The notes: generated by a model from the letters alone, not told the origin. Counted from the stretch's first letter, positions 24,491 to 33,998 are shown. The stretch: DNA of 64,000 bases from Sporomusaceae bacterium FL31 (GCA_003990955.1 BIFV01000021.1:1-64000), one strand, 5' to 3'. A program made the numbers and translations.

Positions 24491-24691
24491 TTGGAAAATT
24501 ACTTAAGAATCCTTAAGGAACTCTTTATTACACCTAGAAAACCTGGAGCTGATTTCTGTCGTTATCATGCATACCTTATCGCGGAAATGGCTACCAGGAA
24601 TCACATAGGGTTTGCTGCAGGTCATTGGTATGTATCACGGAAGGGAACTAAATTCCTGCATACTCACCTAGGGAAAGGACCTTGGGGTTAA
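24491..24691 (+). CDS. Small phage protein, unknown
   Basis: 66 residues from TTG; the nearest ribosome-like sequence (GAGGAGAAAAGAG) is somewhat distant, so the start is uncertain. It ends on the base before the exonuclease ATG. A His-rich middle (HAYLIAEMATRNHIG...HWYVSRKG...HTHLG) is noticeable. Confidence 0.5.
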   Translation: MENYLRILKELFITPRKPGADFCRYHAYLIAEMATRNHIGFAAGHWYVSRKGTKFLHTHLGKGPWG

Positions 24692-25468
24692 ATGGCGATT
24701 AAGAAGGTCAAAGTAAATCCACCTCTGACTCTCCTCTTTGATGGAGACATGATTCTCTTCGCTGCTTGCTCTGCGGTAGAAACTGAGATCAACTGGGAGG
24801 GAGACCTCTGGACTCTCCATGCAGATGCTGCAGAAGCCCAGGCTAAAATTGATAGTCGTATCCAGGCTTTAACTGAGAAGGTCTTAAGGAAACTCAAGCA
24901 CACCGGGGAGTATGAGCTTATTCTTTGCTTCACGGATGATGTTAATTTCCGTAAGTCCTTCATGCCTACCTATAAGCATAATCGTGCAGGTAAGCGTAAA
25001 CCCACTTGCTACAAGGCTGTGAAGGATTGGGCATTGACAGCTTACAAGGCATACCTGAGACCAGGATTAGAGGCTGATGATTGCCTCGGGATTCTTTCTA
25101 CAGGTAAATCTAACTGCATCATTATTAGCGGTGATAAGGATTTCAAAAGTGTACCTGGAAGATTCTTCGATTTTGGACGGGATGTATTTTATGATATTTC
25201 TGAAGAAGAGGCTCATTACTGGCATATGTACCAGACACTCAACGGAGACCCTGTAGATGGATACTCAGGGTGTCCTGGGATTGGCCCTAAGACTGCTGAG
25301 AAGATCCTTAAGGAAGACCCTTCATGGCCTCGGGTTGTTGAGGAGTTCAAGAAGAAAGGTCTCACAGAAGAAGACGCATTGACTCAGGCGCGTGTAGCTC
25401 GTATCCTCAGGATTTCTGATTATGACCTCAAGAAAAAGGAGCCTATCCTATGGAATCCTCAAGGGTAA
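24692..25468 (+). CDS. 5'-3' exonuclease, FEN-like (T7 gp6-like)
   Basis: 258 residues. It removes primers and degrades host DNA. Metal-binding acidic residues are visible in LLFDGDMILF, GLEADDCLG and IISGDKDFKS. The helix-hairpin-helix element is GCPGIGPKTAEKIL. These are the FEN/T5-exonuclease motifs, and the length is near T7 gp6 (300). It ends overlapping the next gene by 19 bases. Confidence 0.93.
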   Translation: MAIKKVKVNPPLTLLFDGDMILFAACSAVETEINWEGDLWTLHADAAEAQAKIDSRIQALTEKVLRKLKHTGEYELILCFTDDVNFRKSFMPTYKHNRAGKRKPTCYKAVKDWALTAYKAYLRPGLEADDCLGILSTGKSNCIIISGDKDFKSVPGRFFDFGRDVFYDISEEEAHYWHMYQTLNGDPVDGYSGCPGIGPKTAEKILKEDPSWPRVVEEFKKKGLTEEDALTQARVARILRISDYDLKKKEPILWNPQG

Positions 25469-25938
25469 CTTTTACATATCCTAACCCGGACTTTAAGATG
25501 CTGGAGACCCAAAAGATTATTAACGCTTTTCTTAAAATCCTTGAAACCCATAGAGCTGAGGGACATCCTTTAGCTCCACTAGTGTCTGATACCAAGGCTC
25601 TTGAGTGGCTTAATACTGTTTTCAATGAATCATCACTAGTAGCCTGTAGGGATGCCTCAAGTTCTGAATTGGTCGGTGTTGTTGTATACGCTATCAGACC
25701 CTTCGAATGGGGAGCTTGTAATTGCCTTGAGGAGCGCCTTGTGCTTTCTATCGGGAACTCTTTCGGATTCGGGAGAATAGCCTTAGAGGTTCTTGAGAAG
25801 ATCGCACAGGAGCAAAATTGTAAATTGATTGTCTCAGGGAATGCCTTGAGTACAGATCAGAAGTTAACTGAGAACCTTTACACTCGTAAGGGTTCTTATT
25901 TGTTTTCACATAAGAGCTTCCTTAAAGTTGTAAATTGA
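25450..25938 (+). CDS. GNAT-like N-acyltransferase, tentative
   Basis: 162 residues, ATG within the exonuclease end, AAAAAGGAG upstream. The order of elements (SSLVACRDASSSELVGVVVY, ERLVLSIGNSFGFGRIALEV, then LIVSGNAL and ENLYTRKGSYLFSHKSF) resembles a GNAT acetyltransferase. The acetyl-CoA P-loop is not clearly conserved. It lies just before the head-tail operon. An acylating role is a weak inference. Confidence 0.45.
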   Translation: MESSRVTFTYPNPDFKMLETQKIINAFLKILETHRAEGHPLAPLVSDTKALEWLNTVFNESSLVACRDASSSELVGVVVYAIRPFEWGACNCLEERLVLSIGNSFGFGRIALEVLEKIAQEQNCKLIVSGNALSTDQKLTENLYTRKGSYLFSHKSFLKVVN

Positions 25939-25978
25939 TTGTGCCACGATATGAGAAGAATAACCACTTCCTCGAAAG
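25935..25978 (+). promoter_or_regulatory. Phage RNA polymerase promoter, copy 4 (head-tail genes)
   Basis: Promoter 25935-25959 with the full consensus, beginning 4 bases before the previous stop codon ends. The leader has a short hairpin (TTCCTC-GAAA-GGAGGA) that includes the ribosome site of the next gene. Confidence 0.85.
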
Positions 25979-25990
25979 GAGGACCCTTAT

Positions 25991-26194
25991 GTGATTGATT
26001 TTAAGGAAGCTCCTTTTATTGATCCGAGATTGATTGAGTTTCTTGAGAATGCCTTAAGCGCTGACCACTTAATACATGAGTCAACCTTAAAGAATATCCA
26101 AGGACTTGAACAGTTAGGCTTCATAAAAGGAGCTAGACACGCTCTAGAAATTCTTAGGGCTGGTCGAAACTTTCAAGAGAATGGCAGCGATTAA
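25991..26194 (+). CDS. Small phage protein, unknown
   Basis: 67 residues from GTG with AAAGGAGGACCC before it (the overlapping ATG at 25989 meets an immediate stop). Helical (LIEFLENALSADHLIHESTL). First gene of the structural block, in the place where T7 has the small genes 6.5 to 7. Confidence 0.55.
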   Translation: MIDFKEAPFIDPRLIEFLENALSADHLIHESTLKNIQGLEQLGFIKGARHALEILRAGRNFQENGSD

Positions 26195-26196
26195 TT

Positions 26197-26373
26197 ATGT
26201 GCTGGAAAGTTAAGATGCCAACAGTTCAGACCGCAGCGCGGGATCTAGTTCCTTCGACTGAAGCAAAAGCTCCTGAGTCTCCGATAATGGGAGGCATAGG
26301 AGACCTAAGACTTGGCAAGGAGGCCCTCAAGATTAAACTTGATAAGCCTCAGGATTCAACAATTAAATTTTAA
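26197..26373 (+). CDS. Small virion protein preceding the portal gene (T7 gp7.3-region type)
   Basis: 58 residues from ATG: MCWKVKMPTVQTAARDLVPS and on. Short proteins beginning MCW/MGW followed by Lys/Pro-rich stretches and sitting just before the portal are common in T7-like phages, where they are tail-assembly or ejection components. No strong ribosome site is seen beyond AAGAGAATGG. The assignment rests on position and the N-terminal style. Confidence 0.5.
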   Translation: MCWKVKMPTVQTAARDLVPSTEAKAPESPIMGGIGDLRLGKEALKIKLDKPQDSTIKF

Positions 26374-26395
26374 AGATGAGCAAGGAAGTGAATCA

Positions 26396-26629
26396 ATGGG
26401 ATTAGGTGGCGCTATCCTTGGAGGAGTCTTAGGAAAGAAAGCTTTAAAGACACCTAACGTGCCAGAAGCTCAAACACCTGCACAACCAGCAGCAGAGGCT
26501 GCACCTCCTCCAGAATCTCCTCAGACAGCAGACTCAGTGAACGCAATTCTGAGGAAGAAAGCTAAAGGCAAGCAAAGTTTAACTGTACCTATCTCAAGCT
26601 CTTCCTCGGGAACTGGACTCAGTATATGA
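26396..26629 (+). CDS. T7 gp7.3-like tail/ejection protein
   Basis: 77 residues from ATG with AAGGAAGTG upstream; the frame continues upstream to 26312 without a ribosome site. Gly-rich hydrophobic N-terminus (MGLGGAILGGVLGKKALK), Pro/Ala-rich linker, and a Ser/Gly-rich C-terminus (KGKQSLTVPISSSSSGTGL). This architecture is typical of the small gp7.3-type virion protein directly before the portal. Confidence 0.6.
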   Translation: MGLGGAILGGVLGKKALKTPNVPEAQTPAQPAAEAAPPPESPQTADSVNAILRKKAKGKQSLTVPISSSSSGTGLSI

Positions 26630-26643
26630 GGAAGAGGGATTGA

Positions 26644-28188
26644 ATGGATGTTTCTAACGAAACTGCAAAGCAGCTCTATGAACGCCTAAAGGAAAAACGA
26701 GAGCCTTACATTACTCGGGCTGAGAAAGCAGCAGAATGTACAATACCCTCACTGTTTCCTAAGGAAGGCTCAAGTGGATCTACGGAGTTTCAGACACCTT
26801 ATCAGAGCGTCGGTGCTAGAGGTCTAAACAATTTAGCTTCTAAGCTTCTACTAGCACTCATGCCTCCTAATAGTCCTTTCTTTAAGTACACCTTAAGTGA
26901 AAAGGAAAAAGAGGCAATAGAGAAGCTCAATGATACTGTGATCTCTACAGGTGTTGAGAACAAGTTAGCTCAACGTGAGCAGACCATCATGAGGTATTGT
27001 GAGGCTCGTCAAATTCGTGTAACAGTAGGCGAACTTTGCAAGCAGTTAGTTGTTGCAGGAAATGGTCTATTATTTTTACCACCTAAAGAGGGAGGCATTA
27101 AGCTTTATAGACTCACCTCTTATGTGGTAGAAAGAGATGCACTCGGAAACGTCTTGACTATTGTAGCTCTGGACAAAAGAACCTTTGCATCTCTCCCGGA
27201 CAACCTCAAGGAAACCCTCAGCGATTCTGGTAAGGAATACAAACCAGGAGAAGAAGTAGATATCTACACGCATGTCTTCCTGGATAAAAACAGATGGCGC
27301 TCCTATCAGGAACTTGAGGGACAAAGAATTCCCAAGTCGGATCAAACTTATCCATTAAACAAGACCCCTTGGATACCTGTAAGAATGGTCAAAGTGGATG
27401 GAGAGTCCTATGGTCGAGGGTACATAGAAGAATACCAAGGAGACTTAAGTTCTCTTGAGGCACTGTCAAAGGCTATTGTTCAATACGCTGCTGCAGTGTC
27501 TCGTATTATTTTCTTGTGTAACCCTTCAGGGCAGACCTCGCCTAAGGCTCTTCAAAAAGCAAAGACAGGGGATTTCGTTCCAGGTCGTAAGGAAGACATC
27601 TCAGCATTTACCTTGGATCGTTATGCAGATTTTCAAGTATGCAAGGCGATTGCAGATGGAATTGAAGCGAGACTTTCTTATGCTTTCTTACTTAACTCCG
27701 CAGTACAGCGCAATGGTGAGAGAGTAACTGCCGAGGAGATACGCTATGTAGCAAGGGAACTTGAGGACACCTTAGGTGGAGTCTATAGTATTCTTTCGCT
27801 TGAGCTTCAATTACCTCTAGCTCGTAGAGTCGAGGCACAATTGGAGGCTTCAGGGGAGATAGTCTCATTACCTGAGGGAGCTGTAAACACGCAGATAACC
27901 ACAGGGCTTGAGGCGCTCGGCAGGGGTAAAGATCTTGATAAACTCCAGATCTTCTTAGAGTATCTTAAGGCTCTCCCTGGAGGCGATGCGTACTTGAAGA
28001 TTGGGGAATTCCTGACGATGCTGGGGACCTCTTTAAGTATTGATGTTAAGACACTCATTAAGACTGTTGAGGAAGTTCAACAGGAGCAGCAACAAGCACT
28101 GTTACAGGAAATGGCAATAAAGAGTTCAGGACAATTAGCAAATGGGTTCGTTAAGGCACAAGAACCTACACAACAAGGAGGCCAATAA
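26644..28188 (+). CDS. Head-to-tail connector / portal protein (T7 gp8-like)
   Basis: 514 residues (T7 536). It forms the dodecameric portal for DNA packaging and exit. Residues YERLKEKREPYITRAEKAAE, CTIPSLFP, FQTPYQSVGARGLNNLASKL closely match T7 YERLKNDRAPYETRAQNCAQ, YTIPSLFP, YQTPWQAVGARGLNNLASKL. Gln-rich C-terminus. ATG with GAGGAAGAGG upstream. Confidence 0.97.
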   Translation: MDVSNETAKQLYERLKEKREPYITRAEKAAECTIPSLFPKEGSSGSTEFQTPYQSVGARGLNNLASKLLLALMPPNSPFFKYTLSEKEKEAIEKLNDTVISTGVENKLAQREQTIMRYCEARQIRVTVGELCKQLVVAGNGLLFLPPKEGGIKLYRLTSYVVERDALGNVLTIVALDKRTFASLPDNLKETLSDSGKEYKPGEEVDIYTHVFLDKNRWRSYQELEGQRIPKSDQTYPLNKTPWIPVRMVKVDGESYGRGYIEEYQGDLSSLEALSKAIVQYAAAVSRIIFLCNPSGQTSPKALQKAKTGDFVPGRKEDISAFTLDRYADFQVCKAIADGIEARLSYAFLLNSAVQRNGERVTAEEIRYVARELEDTLGGVYSILSLELQLPLARRVEAQLEASGEIVSLPEGAVNTQITTGLEALGRGKDLDKLQIFLEYLKALPGGDAYLKIGEFLTMLGTSLSIDVKTLIKTVEEVQQEQQQALLQEMAIKSSGQLANGFVKAQEPTQQGGQ

Positions 28189-28190
28189 GA

Positions 28191-28940
28191 ATGGCAGATG
28201 AAGCAACAGGCGTTTCTCCTCAAGTGGAGATAATGACCAGTAACACAAATAAACTTGAGGTCATCCCTCAAGATCAACAAGAACCTTCTCAGGAAACACC
28301 AAAGACTGCTGAGGAAGTAAAGGCTGGGGAAGACCCTGCGAAAGCTCCTGAGGTAGAACCGAGTACTGATGAAAAAAGTGAAGCCGATATCAAGGCAGCT
28401 CAAAAAGCTGAAGAGGATCTTAAGACAGACTTAGGATCTAAAGGTATTGATTTTAATACTCTTGAGGCTGAGTTCTCTGAAAAAGGCGAACTAAGCGAAG
28501 AGTCCTACAAGGCGCTGGAGAAAGCAGGATACCCTCGTTCTGCTGTGGATGCCTATACCACAGGATTAAAAGCACAGGCCGAACAGTATGTAACTCGGGT
28601 TACTGCCCTTGCAGGTGGTCCCGAGAATCTTAAGACAATCCAAACATATCTTACGGCCCCTGAGAATCGTAACACAGCTTTAGCCTTTAATGCCGCTATT
28701 GAAGCTGGTTCGATTAAACAGGTTGAGCTTGTTATCAATGGGATTAATGCGGAGATAACTTCTAAGTATGGGACTGCTAATGCTTCTATTCTTGGGGGTT
28801 CTCAAGTGCCTTCCACAGTCACTGGGTTTAAGACTCAAGCCGAAATGACATCCGCTATGAGTGATCCAAAGTATGGGCGAGACCCAGTATACACCAAAGC
28901 TGTCAGGGCGAAAGTGGCAGCATCTCAAGGGATCTTCTAA
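28191..28940 (+). CDS. Capsid assembly (scaffolding) protein (T7 gp9-like)
   Basis: 249 residues, very acidic, with a disordered Glu/Pro/Lys-rich N-terminal third and helical remainder. The C-terminus (SDPKYGRDPVYTKAVRAKVAAS) matches the conserved end of T7-like scaffolds that docks on the capsid. It lies between portal and capsid genes as in T7; GGAGG overlaps the portal stop. Confidence 0.88.
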   Translation: MADEATGVSPQVEIMTSNTNKLEVIPQDQQEPSQETPKTAEEVKAGEDPAKAPEVEPSTDEKSEADIKAAQKAEEDLKTDLGSKGIDFNTLEAEFSEKGELSEESYKALEKAGYPRSAVDAYTTGLKAQAEQYVTRVTALAGGPENLKTIQTYLTAPENRNTALAFNAAIEAGSIKQVELVINGINAEITSKYGTANASILGGSQVPSTVTGFKTQAEMTSAMSDPKYGRDPVYTKAVRAKVAASQGIF

Positions 28941-29006
28941 GGAAGGTCCTTTATTTATTTCTCGCTGGATTAAATTAATTGAAAATTGAAAGGATTGATA
29001 TTTAAT

Positions 29007-29987
29007 ATGCCAATTACAATTGCTACTCCTGGTATGAAACAAGGCGGATCTGATGCCTTAGAGATGTTTCTCAAGACGTTCGCCGGGGAGATCTTGACAG
29101 CTTATTCACGTATGACTGCAACATTAAACCGCCATCAAACACGGACAATTTCACATGGTAAATCTGCAGCATTCCCTGTGACTGGTCGCGCTACTGCTTT
29201 ATACCTGACTCCAGGTAATTCTTTAGATGCACAGCTTCAGAAGATTGCTGGTACTGAAAAGACTATTAACATTGATGGTCTTCTGACTGCTGCTACCTTA
29301 ATCACTGACCTTGATGACGCTATGAACCATTTTGATGTTAGCGTGGAATACTCCAGACAACTTGGGGAAGCTTTAGCTATTGCTGCTGATGGTGCTACTA
29401 TTGCTGAGATTGCTAAACTGGTCATTGCAGATGCGGAGAATTTAACTGGACTAGGTAAAGGCGCTATTATCAATAAGACTGTCGCAACTGGTACAGCTTT
29501 AACAAGCGCTACCTTAGGACAGTATTACCTAGACATGCTGCTGGAAATGAAGTACAACTTGGACAGTAATTATGTGCCGCAGACTGAACGGGTTGCTTAT
29601 ATCAAGCCTGATGTTACAGCAGCTCTGGTGAATGCGAAGGTCGTTATCAATGCTGATTATGGTGGATCAAGCAACATTCAAGAAGCACAACCTATACGAG
29701 TCGCTGGCTTTGATTTAGTTACTGTTCCACATTTGACCACAGGTGGGGCCGATAACGCGAATGTGATTCAAGGTTCAGGACATGTGTTTCCTGCAACTTA
29801 TGCCGCTAAGACTAAGATTGTTGCTGCTCACCGTGGAGCTGTGGGTATGCTTAAATTAAAAGATCTTGCAATGGAACACGCCCGGAGACCTGAATATCAA
29901 GGGGATATGATTATCGCTAAGATGGCTGTAGGTCACGGCGGTTTACGCCCTGAGGCTGTCCAATTGGGCACTGTAGAATTCGCTTAA
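29007..29987 (+). CDS. Major capsid protein (T7 gp10-like)
   Basis: 326 residues from ATG 29007 (T7 gp10A 345). HK97-type fold expected. The N-terminal part LEMFLKTFAGEILTAYSRMT, RTISHGKSAAFPVTGRATA and later YIKPDVTAALVNA correspond to conserved T7-like capsid stretches (FAGEVLTAF, GKSAQFPVIGRT). No slippery sequence for a gp10B-type frameshift is evident near the stop. A strong terminator follows, as in T7. Confidence 0.95.
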   Translation: MPITIATPGMKQGGSDALEMFLKTFAGEILTAYSRMTATLNRHQTRTISHGKSAAFPVTGRATALYLTPGNSLDAQLQKIAGTEKTINIDGLLTAATLITDLDDAMNHFDVSVEYSRQLGEALAIAADGATIAEIAKLVIADAENLTGLGKGAIINKTVATGTALTSATLGQYYLDMLLEMKYNLDSNYVPQTERVAYIKPDVTAALVNAKVVINADYGGSSNIQEAQPIRVAGFDLVTVPHLTTGGADNANVIQGSGHVFPATYAAKTKIVAAHRGAVGMLKLKDLAMEHARRPEYQGDMIIAKMAVGHGGLRPEAVQLGTVEFA

Positions 29988-29995
29988 TAACAACA

Positions 29996-30047
29996 AAAGG
30001 GAGAGCCTGATGTGGTCCTTAGGGCCTCTTTAGGCTCTCCCTTTTTT
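29996..30047 (+). terminator. Terminator after capsid gene (T7 T-phi position)
   Basis: A 13-bp stem (AAAGGGAGAGCCT with AGGCTCTCCCTTT), then TTTTTT, 9 bases after the capsid stop. T7 has its single phage-polymerase terminator T-phi in exactly this place. Confidence 0.9.
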
Positions 30048-30070
30048 ACCTTTAGAAAGGAGGTACTAAC

Positions 30071-30649
30071 TTGAGTTTATCCATTGATCCAAAATTAGAC
30101 GCAGTAAATCAGATCCTTAATGGAATCGGGGAATCTCCAGTTAATTCTATAGAAGACCCTACAAATGTCGATGTGATTAACGCCTTACAAATGTTAGAGA
30201 GAACCAATAGGAAAATCCAAAGGAAAGGATATGTGTTCAATACTGTTGAGAAGTATACACTTAATCCTGACTTCTTCACTAAGAAAATCTCTTGGAACCC
30301 TAACATTATAAAACTGACAAGTCCTAATGATCGTAAGATTTACACTAAGCGTGGTGATTATCTTTATGACCTTACAAATCAAACAGGTAATTTCACGGAG
30401 CCTGTAGTAGTTACGGCAGTCCTCTTGATAGACTTTGAAGATCTTCCTGAGGCTGCTCAAGGTTACATCGTAGCTAAGACCGCTTTTGATTTTCAGGTTC
30501 TCTACAGTGGTGATGAATTAAGTACACAGAAGCTTCAAGTAGATCTGAAGGAAGCTTGGGAAGACTTCAGCGCTTATATCCTTGAGCTAGAGATGACCAA
30601 CATATTTGAGAATTCAAGCGTCCTGGAGATTATGGGAGGAAGATCCTAA
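30071..30649 (+). CDS. Tail tubular protein A (T7 gp11-like)
   Basis: 192 residues (T7 196) from TTG with AAAGGAGGTACT upstream. It forms the adaptor ring below the portal. AVNQILNGIGESPVNSIED is the family signature near the N-terminus, with RKIQRKGYVFNT and AQGYIVAKTAFDFQ further on. Its stop overlaps the gp12 start. Confidence 0.93.
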   Translation: MSLSIDPKLDAVNQILNGIGESPVNSIEDPTNVDVINALQMLERTNRKIQRKGYVFNTVEKYTLNPDFFTKKISWNPNIIKLTSPNDRKIYTKRGDYLYDLTNQTGNFTEPVVVTAVLLIDFEDLPEAAQGYIVAKTAFDFQVLYSGDELSTQKLQVDLKEAWEDFSAYILELEMTNIFENSSVLEIMGGRS

Positions 30650-33000
30650 TGGGTTTAATCTCTCAAACCATTAAGAATCTCATTGCAGGTGTGAGTCAAC
30701 AAGCACCAAGATTACGCTTTCCTGAGCAGTTAGAGCATCAAGAAAATTGCTGGTCTTCAGAAGCTGATGGCCTTCAAAAGAGACCGCCTACGGTACATAT
30801 CAAGAACCTTATGGAATATCCAGGCTGCTGTCCTTTGATTCACTTTGTTGAGAGAGATTTAACAGAACGCTATACAATGCTCTTTTCAGGTGAAGATGTT
30901 ACAGTGTGGGATCTTGAAGGCAATGAGAAGGTAGTTAATGTCGAAGGCGAGGCTCTCGCTTACATCACAACAGATAAACCTCGGGAAGACCTAAAGATTA
31001 TCACCATAGCGGATTATTCATTTATCTTGAATACCACGAAGACAGTTCAAATGGAGTCTACAGTCTCGCCTAATGTATGGGCAACTCAAGGCGCTCTTGT
31101 GAATGTCAAAAGCGGACAATATGGAAGAACTTACAGTATCAACATTAATGGCTCAGTTATAGCTTCTTTCACCACACCTGACGGATCTACTTCAGCTCAT
31201 ACCGCTCAGATTGACACAAATTACATCGCTGGTAAACTACGAGATGCTGCAGTCGCTAATGGTTGGACTGTTACACTCGGGGAGGCATGGCTTTACTTGA
31301 CCAAGGCAGGAGTCACTTTGAACACGATTGAGACCAAGGATGGTTTCAATAATCTTGCTATGTTCGGTTTTCTTAAGTCCTCTCAGAAATATAACATTTT
31401 ACCTGCAACTGCTCCTAATGGCTACACTATAGAAATCTTAGGAGAGCCTGGAACATCTTCAGATAACTATTACTTAGTCTATGACACAGTTAAGGGTGGC
31501 TGGAAGGAAACTGTTAAGCCAAACATTCAGACCACTTATGATGCCTCGACAATGCCTCATGTTTTAATCCGAGAGGCTGATGGGACATTCACACTTAAAC
31601 AAGCTGAGTGGGACAAAAGAGAAGTGGGCGATGAAGACAGCAATCCTTTGCCTTCCTTTGTAGGAAAGAGAATAAGAGACATCTTCTTCTTTAGAAACCG
31701 TTTAGGGTTCCTCAGCGGTGAAAATAGTATCTTAAGTAAATCTGGAGAGTTTTTCAAGTTCTGGATGACCACAGCTTTTGAGGTCTTAGATACAGACTAC
31801 ATTGACGATGCTGCTCCTAGTGAGTCTGTTGCTACTTTGAACCATGCAGTTCCTTTTGAGAAGATTCTTCTGTTGTTCTCAGATAGCGCTCAGTTTGTAG
31901 GACGTTCTGAGGGCGTAGTCACACCTAAGTCCTTTAAGATCGACAACTCAACCAGTTATGCGTGTGAAGCCTCAGCTAGGCCAGTAGGTGCTGGAAGGAA
32001 TATTTACTTTGCTTCAGCTCGTCAGGAGTTTACATCATTAATGGAATATTACACAGTTCAAGATGTCAGTGACGTAACGAACGCTCAAGATGTCTCCGGG
32101 CATGTTCCTTCTTTCATTCCTAATGGTATCTATTCCTTATTAGCTAGTGCGAGAGAGAATGTCATCTTGGCACTTACTGAAGGAGATCCTACAAGGATAT
32201 ATCTTTATAAGTTCCTCTTTCAGGATGAAGTACGTAAGCAGTCCTCGTGGTCTTTTTGGGAATTCAATGCAGAAGTTCTTGGTGGTGGTTTCATTGGGTC
32301 AACCTTGTATCTCATCATGAGGCGAGGTACTCATATTCACCTTGAGAAAATGCTCTTCACTTATAACACCAAGGATCTTCCTGAGGAACCTTACAGAGCG
32401 TTCTTAGATCGTAAACTCGTTTCACCAGAATTCCCGGAGGATATCTACGATGAGATCTCAGGGACCTCTCAAGTAAATCTAGAGACACTCTACGGTTCAC
32501 CTCTGGAAGAAGGTTCTGAGTACGGTCTTCTATTGCCTGATGGTGTTTATCGTGTGGTAAGCCCTGAGGATGGTCTCGTGGAAATCCCTGAGGATATCGG
32601 AGGTCTTAAGATAATAGTAGGTAAGGTCTTTACTGCTAAATGGAAGCCCTCAACTATTATGATAAAGACTGATGATGGTAAGGGAGGAACTAAAGCAGAG
32701 ACCGAGGGAAGGCTCACTATCCAGAAGTTTTGGGTTCACTTTAGTGAGTCAGGTTATTTCAAGGCTACAGTGAAACACAAAGGTAAAGAAACATTCGAGT
32801 ATGAATGGACCTCAAGAATTCTCGGGGCAGAGTCAAATACACTCGGAGTAGTCCCATTAGAGACCGGGACATTTGACATTCCAGTTCAATCTTTAAATAC
32901 CTCTTGTGAGATTATCATAGAATCTAATGCTCCGACTCCCTTTAGTTTTATAGGATGTGGATGGCGTGGGAGTTACAATAGGAGGACTCAGAGAACATGA
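30649..33000 (+). CDS. Tail tubular protein B / nozzle (T7 gp12-like)
   Basis: 783 residues (T7 794). MGLISQTIKNLIAGVSQQAP, then NCWSSEADGLQKRPP, matches T7 MALISQSIKNLKGGISQQPD, NGWSSETEGLQKRPP. LGFLSGENSILSKSGEFFKFW is the second conserved region. It builds the tail nozzle to which fibres attach. The next gene starts four bases before its stop. Confidence 0.97.
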   Translation: MGLISQTIKNLIAGVSQQAPRLRFPEQLEHQENCWSSEADGLQKRPPTVHIKNLMEYPGCCPLIHFVERDLTERYTMLFSGEDVTVWDLEGNEKVVNVEGEALAYITTDKPREDLKIITIADYSFILNTTKTVQMESTVSPNVWATQGALVNVKSGQYGRTYSININGSVIASFTTPDGSTSAHTAQIDTNYIAGKLRDAAVANGWTVTLGEAWLYLTKAGVTLNTIETKDGFNNLAMFGFLKSSQKYNILPATAPNGYTIEILGEPGTSSDNYYLVYDTVKGGWKETVKPNIQTTYDASTMPHVLIREADGTFTLKQAEWDKREVGDEDSNPLPSFVGKRIRDIFFFRNRLGFLSGENSILSKSGEFFKFWMTTAFEVLDTDYIDDAAPSESVATLNHAVPFEKILLLFSDSAQFVGRSEGVVTPKSFKIDNSTSYACEASARPVGAGRNIYFASARQEFTSLMEYYTVQDVSDVTNAQDVSGHVPSFIPNGIYSLLASARENVILALTEGDPTRIYLYKFLFQDEVRKQSSWSFWEFNAEVLGGGFIGSTLYLIMRRGTHIHLEKMLFTYNTKDLPEEPYRAFLDRKLVSPEFPEDIYDEISGTSQVNLETLYGSPLEEGSEYGLLLPDGVYRVVSPEDGLVEIPEDIGGLKIIVGKVFTAKWKPSTIMIKTDDGKGGTKAETEGRLTIQKFWVHFSESGYFKATVKHKGKETFEYEWTSRILGAESNTLGVVPLETGTFDIPVQSLNTSCEIIIESNAPTPFSFIGCGWRGSYNRRTQRT

Positions 33001-33458
33001 TTATTCTTGAAGATTTAAAAGTAGGACAGCTCCTCGAATTTCTTAAGTTTGTAAGACCTGAAGATCTTAAGGAAGTCGAGGCTGCTGCAGGTCGTACTTT
33101 GTTAGGAGAGAATATTGCCCTCCTACAGAACGCTCAGGCAATTGTCCAGATAGAACCTGGAGGAGCTGATAGACTCTTAGGAATTGGGGCTGTGGATATT
33201 GTGGAAGGATATGCTGTTCCTTGGGTACTGCTTACGACTTATGTTTATCACCATCCGATAGAGTTCTTAAGGTTTTCTAAGCGATATCTTCAAGCACTTC
33301 TTCAGAGATACCCGCTTGTAGGTAATGCTATTCATCATTCAAATATTCTTCACTTAAGATGGTTAGAATGGTTAGGCTGTGAGTGGCAAGATCCTATAAG
33401 GGATTTTAGGCCGTTCCTCTTTAGGAGAAAGGAGGAGTCTTCATGTGTTGGGGAGTAG
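32997..33458 (+). CDS. Internal virion protein (T7 gp13-like), GNAT-like fold
   Basis: 153 residues (T7 138), start overlapping the gp12 stop. It has GNAT-like order (GIGAVDIVEGYAVPWVLLT, FLRFSKRYLQALLQRYPLVG, then ILHLRWLEWLGC and FRPFLF), seen in gp13-type proteins, which are needed for virion assembly. Position between gp12 and gp14 equivalents supports it. Confidence 0.85.
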   Translation: MIILEDLKVGQLLEFLKFVRPEDLKEVEAAAGRTLLGENIALLQNAQAIVQIEPGGADRLLGIGAVDIVEGYAVPWVLLTTYVYHHPIEFLRFSKRYLQALLQRYPLVGNAIHHSNILHLRWLEWLGCEWQDPIRDFRPFLFRRKEESSCVGE

Positions 33459-33994
33459 CAGCAGCTCAAGCAGGTCTCGGAGTGATAAGTTCCGTTATGG
33501 GAGCAAGAGCGCAATCTAAGGCTGTGGCAGCTCAGGCTCAAGCAGCGATAACATCAATGAATAGAGACTTCATGAATCTTGAGATCCAGCGCCAGGATGC
33601 TTTTGACGCTACCGTCCAGGAGATCACTAAGACACGTTTAAACGCTGCTCAAGTAAATGCAAGTGTTCAGGTTGCAATCAATGAAGATCTTGGGGATAGT
33701 AATACCGGCAGGCTGTTAATGAGAAGTGTTCAGGCTGATGAAGCAAGAAATGTTTCAGCTCTTAAGGATCAATATACAGCTAAATCCAATGAGATTGATC
33801 TCAATAAGGAATCCTCGCTCCTTTCCACAAAGAGCTACATTGCTTCAATTCCGAAGCCATCCTCAGGAGCAGTCCTTATGAATATTGCTTCTAATGTAAT
33901 GGGGGCTTACACTTCAGCAAAGACAGAACAATATAAAGCAAAATCAGCAGGAATGGATTGGGACTACTGGAAAGGACCGATTAAGAAAGGGTGA
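33443..33994 (+). CDS. Internal virion protein B (T7 gp14-like)
   Basis: 183 residues (T7 196), MCWGVAAAQAGLGVISSVMG matching the T7 start MCWAAAIPIAISGAQAIS in style. An Ala/Gln-rich helical middle and a hydrophobic stretch near residues 145-160 follow. In T7, gp14 forms the outer-membrane part of the DNA ejection channel. GGAGGAG precedes the start inside gp13. Confidence 0.88.
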   Translation: MCWGVAAAQAGLGVISSVMGARAQSKAVAAQAQAAITSMNRDFMNLEIQRQDAFDATVQEITKTRLNAAQVNASVQVAINEDLGDSNTGRLLMRSVQADEARNVSALKDQYTAKSNEIDLNKESSLLSTKSYIASIPKPSSGAVLMNIASNVMGAYTSAKTEQYKAKSAGMDWDYWKGPIKKG

Positions 33995-33998
33995 GTAG

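Noticed and set aside
29960..30000. gp10B-type frameshift at the end of the capsid gene
   Set aside because: No slippery heptamer before the stop, and only a terminator follows within a few bases.
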